From Chitinophaga chungangae (GTDB lineage Bacteria > Bacteroidota > Bacteroidia > Chitinophagales > Chitinophagaceae), in the NCBI RefSeq assembly GCF_017742215.1, contig NZ_JAGHKP010000001.1, positions 558,001 to 622,000 on the forward strand: a stretch of DNA of 64,000 bases, in the 5' to 3' direction. Below the pieces are notes generated by a model. The model worked only from the letters and a program-made list of their open reading frames with translations, was not told the DNA's origin and made no database searches. This document shows, one piece after another, positions 18,161-27,770 of the stretch. Position numbers and translations under genes: made by a program. Each line of letters opens with the position of its first letter. Position 1 is the first letter of the stretch.

Positions 18161-21100
18161 TTAGAACGATGCCCTGATGCTGGCGCCATAACTCCTGGTG
18201 GTGGGGAACGCGTTGTTTTCGTAGAACACGTTCGTGCCGTTCAACGCTTCCGCGTCTACGTTCGGCATTGTTTTGTAGATGTACCAGAGGTTGTTGGCAA
18301 ACAGCGAAACCGCGAGCCTGTCGAAATGGATCCTGTTGGTGATCTTTTTGGGCAGCTCGTACGTCAGCACGATGTTGCGCAGCTTGATGTAATCGTTTTT
18401 ATACACGATGTCAGGCTGGATGTCCATAAACGTCTGCCAGTAATACGAATGTTTGTCCGCCGCAGTGATGATGGTTTCGTTCGGCTTGCCGTCAGGCTGT
18501 ACGCCGGGCAATATCACGCCGTCGTGCATGATGAAAGGATATTTCGAATCGGCGGGCACGGCGGAGGTATGGCTGGGAAGCAATACCAGCGTGCTGCTGT
18601 TGTTGATGTAATAGGGAAGGCCGCCGTGCGCCTCGTCGCGGTACGCGGTGGTGGAAGCGGCGGAACCGTTGCCCACCATGTACATGTTGGTCTGCGAAAC
18701 GAGGGTGGAGCCGAACTGGTAATCGATATTAAAGTCGAGTGAAAAACCTTTGTAGGAAACGGTGTTGTTGAAACCGCCGGCGATGTCGGGCAATACTTTG
18801 CCGATCACTTCTTCTTTAGTGGGGTCGGTGGAATAATACCCGCCTTCCACGATCCTTTCGCCGTTTTCGTTCACTTTGTACGGCCGCACCACTACCTGGC
18901 CCCATGGCTGGCCTTCAACCGCCACCACGCGCGCGCCGGACATGCCCCACAATCCCTGCGTGGTAATGCCCTGCGCGAGTTTTTTCACTTTCGGTTTGTC
19001 GCTGTGGAAGTTCAGCACGGTGTTCCAGTTGAAGTTGGAAGTTCTAAACGGCGTGGCGTTGATGAACACCTCGATGCCGCTGTGCGAGATCTGCCCGGCG
19101 TTGATCTTGGTATCGCCGAAGCCGGAAGAGGGCGGCACGCTCAGGCCCATGATCTGGTCGTAGGTGTTGCCGTTGTAATAGTTCACTTCCAGGCCGAGGC
19201 GGCTGTTGAGGAATTTGGTTTCGAGACCAAGCTCCACTTCACGTTTGCGTTCAGGCTTCAGGTCTTCCGGCGGGCGCGAGCCGCGCGGGGCATAGGTGAT
19301 CACGCCGCCGTAGTTGCCGATGTCGTACACGTTGTTCGCGAAATATTCGGGGCCGGGGCGGCCCACGTCTGCCCAGGAAACCCGGAATTTACCGAAGCTG
19401 ACCCAGTCCGGCATTTTGAGCGCTTCGCTGAAGATCCAGGAAACGCTGGCGCCGGGATAGAAATAGGAATTGTTGGCGGGCGGGAGAATGGAAGACCAGT
19501 CGTTGCGCCCCTGCAATTCCAGGTACAGCCATTCCTTAAACCCGATCTGTACCGAGCCGAAAGCCCCGTACAACAGGCTGTAGCGGCGGAAGCCGTTGCT
19601 TTCCACCGGCGTGGTTTTGGCGTTGCTGAAAGAGAACCAGTCGCGGGTAATGAACCCGTCAGACCGGGTGTTGCGGCTCGTCCATTCGCTGGTGCGTTTC
19701 TGGATCACGCCGCCTACGAAGGCGTTGAGGCTGTAGTTGGGACTGAGCTGTTTTTCGTAGCTCACGATGGCCTGGCCGTTGTAATACACGTCTGTGCTGT
19801 TGTAGAGGTAATACCTGCCGCCTTCGCCCATGGAGAGCGGCCTGCGCAGTTTTTCCTTCTGTTCGTTTTTATTCGTCACCCAGTCGAAACCGCCCAACAG
19901 CTGGAATTTAAATCCCTTGGCGATGTCTACGTCGATGGTGGCGGAGTTGATGAAGTGATTGCGGGTATTGTCGTAATCGTTCTGCATCTGGTTCCAGAAA
20001 TAATTGCCGGCCAGCCCGTCCCGCACGATTCCGCCCGTGGGGTAACGCGTTTGCCGGTTTTCCATGGCCCACCAGAAATAGTTGTCGTTCGCCGGGTCTA
20101 CCACCTGCGTTCGCAGCAGTTCGGTGCTCAGCTGCCGGGGCACGCCGTAGGTCACGAACACGTCCTGGTTGGTGGGTGGCGAATTGTGGTTGAAGGTGTT
20201 GGCGTATGTGCTCACCAGCTTGAAGTTCACGCGGCTGGTGATCTTGATGTTGCCGTTGAAGGTGAAATTGTTGTCGTGCAGCTTAAACCCTTCGAAAATG
20301 CCTTTGTAATCTTTGCGGGTGTACGATACGCGAAAGCCGCCGTTTTCGCCGCCGCCCTGCAGGGCTACGTTGGCGGAACTGGTGTACCCGTTGCGGTAGA
20401 AGTTGCGGATGTTGTCCGGCTGCGCGACGTAAGGCCGCATCACGCTGTCGTACCAGAGAATCTGCCGGCCGTCCATTTTGGGGCCGAAGTTGTAATTGGT
20501 GGGATAATAAGCCTGCACGCCGTTTTTCTGGTAAAAACCTTCCGCGTCCACCACGCCGGGGTTCACCCATGCTGCGGGGAAGCCGGAGCCGAACTCGTTT
20601 TGGAATTTCTGCATGAGCCACACACGGTCCTGCGAATGGGTAAGGTTCACGTCTACGCCGAAGCCGCGTTTTTTGGTGCCGCTTTTCGTGGTGATGAGGA
20701 TCACGCCGTTGGCGCCCTGGGAGCCATAGAGCACGGCGGCTTTGGCGCCTTTCAGCACGTCGAAGCTGGCGATATCGTCCATATTGAGGTCGTTCAGCCC
20801 GTTGCCGGTGCTGCGGTTAATGTCGGTCTGCCAGTCGAGCATGGGGATGCCGTCTATCACGAACAGCGGCCTGTTGGTGGAACCTTCGTACAGGGCCACG
20901 GCGTTGCGGATGTTGATGGAAATGCCGCCGGCGGGCCCGAGCGCGGTGCCGGTGATCTTGAGGCCGGCCACCTGGCCATACAGCGCGCTGAAAGCGTTTA
21001 CGGGCGAGCCGATGTTTTCGAGCTGCTCGGCTTTTACGGTGCCCTGGGAATAACCGAGGGCTTTGCGCGCGCGGGGGATGTTGAGGCCGGTAACCACCAC

Positions 21101-21411
21101 TTCGTTGAGGCCGGTCACGTCTTCGTGCATCACGATGTTGTAGGCGGCGGCGTCGCCGGTTTTGATCTCCTGGCGGAGGAAGCCGATGTAATTAATACGA
21201 GGGTGGCATTGGGCGCCACGCTGAGGCGGTAGCTGCCGTCTGTTTGCGAGATGGCGCCGTTGGAAGTGCCTTTTTCGGTAATAGTAACCCCGGGTATGGC
21301 GTCGCCATTGGCGGTGCGCACGGAGCCAGACACGGTTTTCCTGGCCTGCGCGAAGGACAATTGATCGCACAGGCTGATGAAGACCGCCAGAAGTAGTAGC
21401 GTTCTTTTCAT
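18161..21411 (-). pseudogene. SusC/RagA TonB-linked outer-membrane protein, one-base frameshift near the N-terminus
   Basis: The gene reads as a normal SusC if one base is added near 21189-21197. The true start is the ATG at 21411 (signal peptide MKRTLLLLAVFISLCDQLSFA, then the regulatory-like domain VSGSVRTANGDAIPGVTITE). That frame runs correctly up to NATLVL, then loses register. The downstream frame resumes at INYIGFLRQEIK and continues through the plug (NEVVVTGLN; FVIDGIPM; VLKGAKAAVLYGSQGANGVI) to the last barrel strand (SYGASIRASF). The 3251-base span is one short of a multiple of three, as a single deletion predicts. It may be a real inactivation or a sequencing error. The repaired protein would have about 1083 residues and no STN domain. 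Confidence 0.88.
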
Positions 21412-21670
21412 TGTTCACTGTTTTAGTTACAAAAATGAAATGCGGGTATGTGGACGGGTTTTAATGAACAGGTGAATAGAGGGCCGGTGTTTTGCGTCCC
21501 TGTATCGGTTCGATGGTTATTGCGGTTTAGAATGAAGCTGTTGCCTGGTTATCGATGTATTGCTTTTAAGTGTTTTGCATTGCCGTTGCCTGGAGTCCGT
21601 TGTATGTTGATTTGGTTGACCTGAAGTCGATATTTGGCTGATTGCTGATCCGGGTGATGCGCGCGGGTTA

Positions 21671-21686
21671 TCTAAAACGTTTTAGC
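21671..21686. promoter_or_regulatory. LacI-type operator 1
   Basis: TCTAAAACGTTTTAGC contains a perfect 14-bp palindrome (21672-21685) with a central CG, 260 bases before the minus-strand SusC start. Confidence 0.75.
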
Positions 21687-21789
21687 CTTGTTTTCTAAAA
21701 AAAGGACCGGGGTGCCTTGCTGTTTGCCCTGTTCCGAACGATCGCCCGGGGAGGCGGTTATTGTTATCCAAACTTACCGAATTTTTCGA

Positions 21790-21807
21790 AAACGGCCATG
21801 GCCGTTT
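21790..21807. promoter_or_regulatory. 18-bp perfect palindrome
   Basis: AAACGGCCATGGCCGTTT reads the same on both strands. It is followed by ATCAATTTTTTG, so it could also act as a weak terminator. No cognate regulator is identified. Confidence 0.35.
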
Positions 21808-21879
21808 ATCAATTTTTTGTCTTCAAAAAACATGACAAGATCGTTACCCCGGTGCTTATACGAACCGGTGGTAGAGAAG

Positions 21880-21895
21880 GCTGAAACCTTTCAGC
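21880..21895. promoter_or_regulatory. 16-bp inverted repeat
   Basis: GCTGAAACCTTTCAGC has 7-bp arms around CC. It is a possible operator for an unknown regulator. Confidence 0.3.
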
Positions 21896-22104
21896 GGTTT
21901 GATTTTGCAGGCGACGATAAAATTTGCGTATGATTTTCGCGCGGGGTGATGATTTTTTCCGGTTTGTTAGCGTAATGTAAAGGGCGCATCAAAAAAAAGT
22001 TAAATTTTCTTTTGCCGCTTTACAAAGTTTGACTAGTTTGCACCTGTTCGTTTTTCCGAACCAAATCTGTGCGAGTAGAAAGAATTTTGTAGCGCTTGGC
22101 ATGT

Positions 22105-22232
22105 CACAGGTTTTTTTTATTGGTAGAATGCTAAAACGTTTTATCTGATAAGTTGAACCTGTGATCTGTGAAAATGAAGGCGGGGCAAGGATTGCACGGA
22201 TTTTTTATTGGATGGAACGCTAAAACGTTTTA
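22105..22232 (+). repeat. imperfect tandem direct repeat containing LacI-type operators
   Basis: Copy 1 is 22105-22143 and copy 2 is 22195-22232. Each consists of CACRG, a T tract, ATTGG and the CTAAAACGTTTTA palindrome. The copies differ at only a few positions and start 90 bases apart. Confidence 0.7.
22130..22145. promoter_or_regulatory. LacI-type operator 2
   Basis: GCTAAAACGTTTTATC; the core TAAAACGTTTTA is a perfect palindrome with a central CG. Confidence 0.75.
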
Positions 22233-22234
22233 AC
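22219..22234. promoter_or_regulatory. LacI-type operator 3
   Basis: GCTAAAACGTTTTAAC; same palindromic core as operators 1 and 2, 89 bases after operator 2 and 310 bases before the SusC start codon. Confidence 0.75.
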
Positions 22235-22543
22235 CCGGTTCGGAAATAACGGAGAAAGTGAACGGAGCTGGCTTAGAGATACGCAGTGAACATAAAATCT
22301 AAATCTATCTCTTTTTTACAGCAACACTATATGCACGCGCCCGCCTGAAATAGCGGACAGGGACCGTATTCGTTTTATCAGCCGCAGAAACTCAAATGTA
22401 GACCTGCCTCCGGGAGGCGGGAAGGATTTGTATTGCATTGCAGCCAATGCACCGGGCGGAGCTGTGCCTGCCCGGCCATCGGCTATCAACCAATAAAGGA
22501 TAACTATTGTTTTTCACGTTCAAACTTAAAATCTAAGGAAGCT

Positions 22544-25500
22544 ATGCGAAGAATTCTTCTGCTCGCCACCCTGCTGTCTTTCTGCTTCGCCCCGGCCGTT
22601 TGGGCGCAGAACAAAAAAGCAGTCTCCGGCACCGTCAAGGATGTTAACGGCCAGCTTTTACCCGGTGTTACCGTTATCGAAAAAGGAACTTCCAATGGCG
22701 CGGTTACCCTCGCCGACGGTTCCTTCAAACTCAGCGCAGATCCCAACGGAACGCTGGTTTTCACGTTCATGGGCTACGCCCAGCAGGAAGTGCCCGCTTC
22801 CGCCCCTTCTTTCAACATCGTGCTGAAAGAAGATTCCAAAAACCTGAATGAAGTTGTAGTGACCGCGCTCGGTTTCAAACGCGAACAACGCAAGCTCGGT
22901 TACGCCGTTACCGAACTGAAAGGCTCCGAAGTGGCGAAAACCAACGCCATCAACCCCGTTGCCGCATTGCAGGGCAAAGTGGCCGGCCTCGACATTTCCG
23001 GCGCGGCGGGCGGCCCGCAGTCTGCCAACCGCATCGTGCTGCGCGGCGCAAAATCGCTCAACGGTAAAGACCAGCCTATTTTCGTAATAGACGGTACCAT
23101 CTTCGAAAACGAAGAGGCAGACAATGCCGTGAACTTCGGCAACGTGCTCAAAAACTTCAACCCTGACGATTTTGAATCCGTAACCGTGCTCAAAGGCGCC
23201 GCCGCTACCGCACTTTACGGCACCCGCGCCATCAACGGCGCCATCCTCATCACCACCAAAAAAGGCACCACCCGCAAAGGCCTCGGCGTAGACTTCAGTC
23301 AAACCGTGCAGTTCGAGCAGGTGTACCGCACGCCCATCGCGCTGCAGAATACCTATGGCGCGGGTTACAATCCCTTTTTCGGAAAAGACGCGGATGATAA
23401 TAATGTCGTGGAATGGGCAGGCGCTTACAGCTTCGGCCCCAAAATGGACGGCAGCCCCGCCAAAATCATCAACGGCGACATCGTTCCTTTCAGCGCACAG
23501 CCCAACAACTGGAAAAACACTTACCAGACCGGTAAATATTTTAATACCAACGTAGCCGTGGAAGGCGGCAACGAAAAAGCGAATTTCCGCTTTTCGTATT
23601 CGCATGTGGACAATAACAGCGTAATGCCGAACAACGGTTTTAAAAGAGACGCGTTCTCCCTGAAATCGTCCGCCGTTATTTCCAAATTCCTTTCGGCTGA
23701 AGGCGGCGTCACTTTCACTTCCAGCGAAACCACCAATCCCACCCGCCAGGGCGGCGATTACACCAACGAAAACGTAGGCCGCAAATGGATCTACATTTTC
23801 CCCCGCAACTACGACGCCGGTTACTGGCAGGCGCGCTACATGGGGCCCAACCCCGGCAAGCAGGACCTGAACGATTATCTCGGCCAGTACCCCGGCGCAG
23901 ATTATTGGTTTGCGCTCGAAAACGACAACTGGTTGCGCAAGGAAAAACTCCTCATGGGTAACCTTTCGCTCACCGGCACCGCTACCGACTGGCTGAAATT
24001 CATCGCCCGTGGTAACTTCAGCTACGAACAGAATGCAGACGACCGCCGCCAGCTGGGCTGGGGCCCGAACTTCACGGGCAACCGCGGCCTCTTCGTGCTT
24101 TCCGGTCTCAACAGAACGCAATACACCTTTACCGGCATGGCCGTGATCACGCCGAAACTCGGTTCCGATTTCAACGCCAGCCTTAACCTCGGCGCCGAAA
24201 CCTGGACTTCCGGCATCGGTAATAACTTCCGCACCGCCACCACCAACGGCCTCCGCATTCCGGGCCTGTATGCCATGACCAACAGCGTAGGACAGGTAGA
24301 CGCAAAAGCTGCGATAGAAAAACAGAAAAGGATCAATTCCCTGTTCTTCGCCGCCAGCTTCTCCTACAAAAACGCGTGGTTCCTGGACGTGACCGGCCGT
24401 AACGACTGGTCTTCCGCCCTGATGTACCCTGACGGGCACGGTACGCCTTCTTACTTCTACCCGTCTGTAAGCGCGGCCTGGGAGTTTACCGAAACCTTTA
24501 AACAGAGCATGCCTTCCTGGGTGACCTACGGTAAGCTCCGCGCTTCGTATGCATTTGTGGGCGGCGATATGCTGCCCTGGGACAATAACTCGGGTTATGT
24601 CACCTCTTCCGTGTGGAACGGCGCGGCCGATCTTTTGCCGATCAACGAGTATTACCAGCCGGGCACGCTGCCTAACATGAACCTGAAACCCTCCACTTCC
24701 AGTTCCGTGGAACTGGGCGCGGACGTGCGTTTCCTCAAAAACCGTTTAGGCCTCGACGTAGCCTGGTACCGCTCTATCATTAAAGACCAGATCCTGAAGA
24801 TACCCGCTGCGCCCGAAAGCGGCGTGAACGAACGTTATATCAACGCCGGCAAATTCAGGAACAGCGGTATCGAGATCGCCATCAACGCCAGGCCCATCGA
24901 GACTAAAAACTTCGGCTGGGACCTGACGCTGAACGGCAGCAAAAACAATAACAAGATCATTTCCCTTTACGGCAATGAAAAAGAGTACGAAATGGGCAAC
25001 GACCAGGACGTACGCGTGCTGGCCATGGTGGGCGCCGCATACGGCGTGATCCAGACCAACTACGGTTATACCCGTTACCAGGGTAAAGACGCCAACGATC
25101 CGAACAACGGCAAACCCATCATTTCACCCAACTCCACCGACCTGCCGTATAAATTCAAACGCGGCGCGGCGGTAGTGGGCAATATCACGCCAGACTTCAA
25201 CCTTGGCCTGAACAACAACTTCAACTACAAAAACTGGAGCCTCGGCTTCCTGGTACAGGCAAGGATCGGCGGCGACATGTTCTCCGCATCCCACCAATAC
25301 GGCACCGGCCGCGGCACCGTAGCCAGCACCATCAACGGCCGCGACGCGGAGCACGGCGGTATTGCATGGACGGATAAATCAGGCCGCCAGCGCAACGACG
25401 GCATCATTCCCGAAGGCGTGTTCGAAGACGGTTACAAGATCACGCACAACGGTTCTGAAGTGGACCTCGGCGGCATGAGCTACCGCGACGCTTTCGACAA

Positions 25501-25834
25501 AGGGTATGTAAACCCGATGAGCCCGTATGAATATTACAGCATGGTGGGCGATTGGGGCATCGGCATCCGCGAAGCATCCGTGTTCGACGCAACGTATGTT
25601 GCGCTGCGCGAGGTGTCTCTCGGTTATACCATGCCCAGCAAGATCGCGGAGAAGATCCGCATGAACAAAGTGCGTGTACTGCTGATCGGCCGCAATCTCG
25701 GTTACCTGTACAACAACCTGCCCGATCACATCAACCCGGAAAGCCTCCGCAACAACAGCACCAGCGCGTTTTCCGAATACGGCGGCACGCCCTTCGTGCG
25801 GAACATGGCGGTAACCCTTCAACTTGGCTTCTAA
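22544..25834 (+). CDS. SusC/RagA TonB-linked outer-membrane protein
   Basis: A 1096-residue transporter. I place the start at the ATG at 22544, which follows a purine-rich TAAGGAAG and opens a signal peptide (MRRILLLATLLSFCFAPAVWA); the open frame upstream has no signal. The regulatory-like domain (VSGTVKDVNGQLLPGVTVIE), plug (FVIDGTIF; VLKGAAATALYGTRAINGAI) and beta barrel (ending MAVTLQLGF) follow. There is no STN domain, so it is not sigma/FecR controlled. Three LacI-type operators upstream suggest repression by the nearby LacI protein. Its SusD partner starts 18 bases downstream. Confidence 0.95.
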   Translation: MRRILLLATLLSFCFAPAVWAQNKKAVSGTVKDVNGQLLPGVTVIEKGTSNGAVTLADGSFKLSADPNGTLVFTFMGYAQQEVPASAPSFNIVLKEDSKNLNEVVVTALGFKREQRKLGYAVTELKGSEVAKTNAINPVAALQGKVAGLDISGAAGGPQSANRIVLRGAKSLNGKDQPIFVIDGTIFENEEADNAVNFGNVLKNFNPDDFESVTVLKGAAATALYGTRAINGAILITTKKGTTRKGLGVDFSQTVQFEQVYRTPIALQNTYGAGYNPFFGKDADDNNVVEWAGAYSFGPKMDGSPAKIINGDIVPFSAQPNNWKNTYQTGKYFNTNVAVEGGNEKANFRFSYSHVDNNSVMPNNGFKRDAFSLKSSAVISKFLSAEGGVTFTSSETTNPTRQGGDYTNENVGRKWIYIFPRNYDAGYWQARYMGPNPGKQDLNDYLGQYPGADYWFALENDNWLRKEKLLMGNLSLTGTATDWLKFIARGNFSYEQNADDRRQLGWGPNFTGNRGLFVLSGLNRTQYTFTGMAVITPKLGSDFNASLNLGAETWTSGIGNNFRTATTNGLRIPGLYAMTNSVGQVDAKAAIEKQKRINSLFFAASFSYKNAWFLDVTGRNDWSSALMYPDGHGTPSYFYPSVSAAWEFTETFKQSMPSWVTYGKLRASYAFVGGDMLPWDNNSGYVTSSVWNGAADLLPINEYYQPGTLPNMNLKPSTSSSVELGADVRFLKNRLGLDVAWYRSIIKDQILKIPAAPESGVNERYINAGKFRNSGIEIAINARPIETKNFGWDLTLNGSKNNNKIISLYGNEKEYEMGNDQDVRVLAMVGAAYGVIQTNYGYTRYQGKDANDPNNGKPIISPNSTDLPYKFKRGAAVVGNITPDFNLGLNNNFNYKNWSLGFLVQARIGGDMFSASHQYGTGRGTVASTINGRDAEHGGIAWTDKSGRQRNDGIIPEGVFEDGYKITHNGSEVDLGGMSYRDAFDKGYVNPMSPYEYYSMVGDWGIGIREASVFDATYVALREVSLGYTMPSKIAEKIRMNKVRVLLIGRNLGYLYNNLPDHINPESLRNNSTSAFSEYGGTPFVRNMAVTLQLGF

Positions 25835-25852
25835 TTTCAAAACGAAACAATC

Positions 25853-27541
25853 ATGAAAGCGATTCATACATTGGGAATAGGGGCGTTGGCACTGGTAACA
25901 TTCGCCAGCTCCTGCACAAAGGATTTTGAGAACATCAATAAAAATCCCGAGATCACGCCGGACATTTCCCCCGAGCAGCTGATCACCACTTCGCAGAAAG
26001 CGATGGTAGACCGTGATTTCGACTGGTTTTACGAGCACTACCAATACCTGATGCGTTATGCGCAGTACACCGTAAGTTATCCGGACGGGAATAACAGCGG
26101 CATGTTCGCCAACCCGCGCGTGAATGATTTTTATTCCGCGTTTTACCGGAACATCGGGCGTAACCTGGCCGATATCCAGCAGGTGGTAGACAAAAAGACC
26201 GGCGAGGATAAAACCTATTATTCGCAGGTAAGGGCGATCGCCACCATCAACAAGGTGTATTCCGCCTTCCGCGTATCGGACGTGAACGGGAGCATTCCTT
26301 ATACCGAAGCTTTTCAGGCGCGCATCGACGGCACTTTAACGCCGGTGTACGACAGCCAGGAAAAACTGTTCGGCATTTTTGATGCGGAGCTGAAAGAAGC
26401 GATCGCTGCTTTAACGGCCACCGGTGAGTTTATGAAATACGGCAACTCGGATATTTTCTATAACGGAGACGCGGCGAAATGGGCCAAAGCCGCCAATGTG
26501 CTGCGTTTGAAGATCGCGATGCGCCTCGGCAAACGGGATGCGGACAAACTGAAAGCTATCGCCGCTGAAGTAATGGCCAGCCCTGCGGGCCTGTTCACCG
26601 GCAATGCGGACGAATGGAAATTCGTTTCCAGTACCAACTTTGCAAGAGGCGGCAACTGGAACGCACAAGGCAACGCCACCCGCGGCGGCAAAACGCTCGT
26701 GGATTTTATGTACGATAATGCGGACCCGCGCCTGAGCCTGTTCTTCAAAAAGAACGGTTTCACCGAAGCGGTATTTAACCGCCTGAAAGCCGGCGGCGCA
26801 TTTCCCGCATCCGCGGTATACAACCCGCGTCAGTACGTGGGCATGCCCGAAAGCCCGGACGACAGGGCCAATCCCGCCTATGCCAGGCTGTTCGGCGTAA
26901 AAAGCTACAGCATCGTGGAAAACGGCCAGAACGTGACCGTGCAGGTAGACACGCTGTCTATGTTCCAGAACCGCATTTTCGACCTGGGTTCAGACGGCAA
27001 CCTGGACGGCAAGTACACCCAGCCGATCATGACCTACGCCGAAATGTGCTTCATGCTGTCTGAGCTTTCGCTCAAAGGCATTGTACCCGGTGATGCGGCG
27101 GACTGGTACAACAAAGGCGTGACCGCGTCCATCAACGCGTACAGCGCGATCGCCACGCTGGCGCCCGCCATCGGGTTCGCAACGCCCACGGCCGACGCTA
27201 TCAACGCTTACCTGGCCAAACCCGCCATCGCTTTTGCGGGCACGGACGAGCAGAAGCTGGAAAAGATCGGCATCCAGCAATATCTCAACAGCTTCAAAAC
27301 GCCGTGGGAAGCATGGGGTTACTACAAATTGCTGGGCTACCCGAAAGTGGGCGGCGTCCTCAATCGCAAGGAATTTATTGCAAGCGGTGTAAGGCAGGAA
27401 GTGCCGCGCCGCTGGCCGCTGCCCATCTCCAACCAGAACATCGACAATTACAATAAAGCCGTTGCTGAAATGAAGGCGACCGGCGAATACGGCAACGCGG
27501 TGGAAGATATCACCGGCCGCGTTTGGTGGGATAAAAAATAG
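25853..27541 (+). CDS. SusD/RagB family nutrient-binding lipoprotein
   Basis: A 562-residue lipoprotein with signal and lipobox (LALVTFASSCTKDFENIN). It is followed by the typical NKNPEITPDISPEQLI opening, the core helix region (DAAKWAKAANVLRLKIAMRL), and the C-terminal QYLNSFKTPWEAWGYYKLLGYPK and GRVWWDKK. It belongs to the same subgroup as the 12.5-kb SusD. It pairs with the SusC gene just before it and is closed by a strong terminator. No hydrolase is linked, so the bound nutrient is unknown. Confidence 0.95.
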   Translation: MKAIHTLGIGALALVTFASSCTKDFENINKNPEITPDISPEQLITTSQKAMVDRDFDWFYEHYQYLMRYAQYTVSYPDGNNSGMFANPRVNDFYSAFYRNIGRNLADIQQVVDKKTGEDKTYYSQVRAIATINKVYSAFRVSDVNGSIPYTEAFQARIDGTLTPVYDSQEKLFGIFDAELKEAIAALTATGEFMKYGNSDIFYNGDAAKWAKAANVLRLKIAMRLGKRDADKLKAIAAEVMASPAGLFTGNADEWKFVSSTNFARGGNWNAQGNATRGGKTLVDFMYDNADPRLSLFFKKNGFTEAVFNRLKAGGAFPASAVYNPRQYVGMPESPDDRANPAYARLFGVKSYSIVENGQNVTVQVDTLSMFQNRIFDLGSDGNLDGKYTQPIMTYAEMCFMLSELSLKGIVPGDAADWYNKGVTASINAYSAIATLAPAIGFATPTADAINAYLAKPAIAFAGTDEQKLEKIGIQQYLNSFKTPWEAWGYYKLLGYPKVGGVLNRKEFIASGVRQEVPRRWPLPISNQNIDNYNKAVAEMKATGEYGNAVEDITGRVWWDKK

Positions 27542-27566
27542 TGAAGAATGGAATGAGCTGACAAAA

Positions 27567-27593
27567 GCCCCGGCATATCGCCGGGGCTTTTTT
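27567..27593 (+). terminator. intrinsic terminator after SusD
   Basis: 8-bp stem GCCCCGGC (27567-27574) / GCCGGGGC (27580-27587), flanked by AAAA and a six-T run. Confidence 0.93.
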
Positions 27594-27614
27594 ATTGCGT
27601 TGCTCCGGCAAAAG

Positions 27615-27628
27615 ATGTAGTACTACAT
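27615..27628. promoter_or_regulatory. 14-bp perfect palindrome in the SusD-mutS intergenic region
   Basis: ATGTAGTACTACAT is a perfect palindrome between convergent genes. A 16-bp GC-rich palindrome (27714-27729) follows about 90 bases later. Function unknown. Confidence 0.25.
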
Positions 27629-27770
27629 TACCCTAATTGTACTTTTAAAGGATCGTGCTATGAAAGTACTATGGTTGTTGAAGGTGAGGCGCACATGTGC
27701 CGATAAAGGAGCCGGCCTTCCGGAAGGCCCGCTTTAACAGATGCATCGGAAAGCCGGTATCTCAAAATAT

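Larger units (their letters stand above)
21412..22543. other. 1.1-kb regulatory region between two divergent SusC genes
   Basis: No convincing protein gene. The region is AT-rich and carries three CTAAAACGTTTTA palindromes (21671, 22130, 22219), two other palindromes (21790-21807 and 21880-21895) and a ~39-base imperfect direct repeat enclosing two of the operators. It serves as the control region for the flanking SusC/SusD pairs, with an unusually long 5' region of about 310 bases between the last operator and the plus-strand SusC start. Confidence 0.75.

Noticed and set aside
16766..18742. A 658-codon plus-strand open frame over the SusD and SusC region.
   Set aside because: It runs across two recognisable minus-strand genes and their junction, so it is a shadow.
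19004..21232. A 742-codon open frame opposite the minus-strand SusC gene.
   Set aside because: It mirrors the SusC coding strand, is rich in His/Val/Glu as antisense frames of GC-rich genes are, and has no domain or signal.
21412..21418. GTG start at 21418 for the minus-strand SusC.
   Set aside because: It is in the wrong frame for the signal peptide and regulatory domain and gives a low-quality N-terminus until the frameshift point; the ATG at 21411 is the real start.
21688..21933. An 81-codon frame in the SusC-SusC intergenic region.
   Set aside because: No ribosome-binding site or domain, odd cysteine-rich composition, and it covers two palindromes of a regulatory region.
27660..27737. 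A 25-codon frame MKVLWLLKVRR... after the SusD terminator.
   Set aside because: Too short, no homology recognised, and it overlaps a GC-rich palindrome; I could not support it as a gene.
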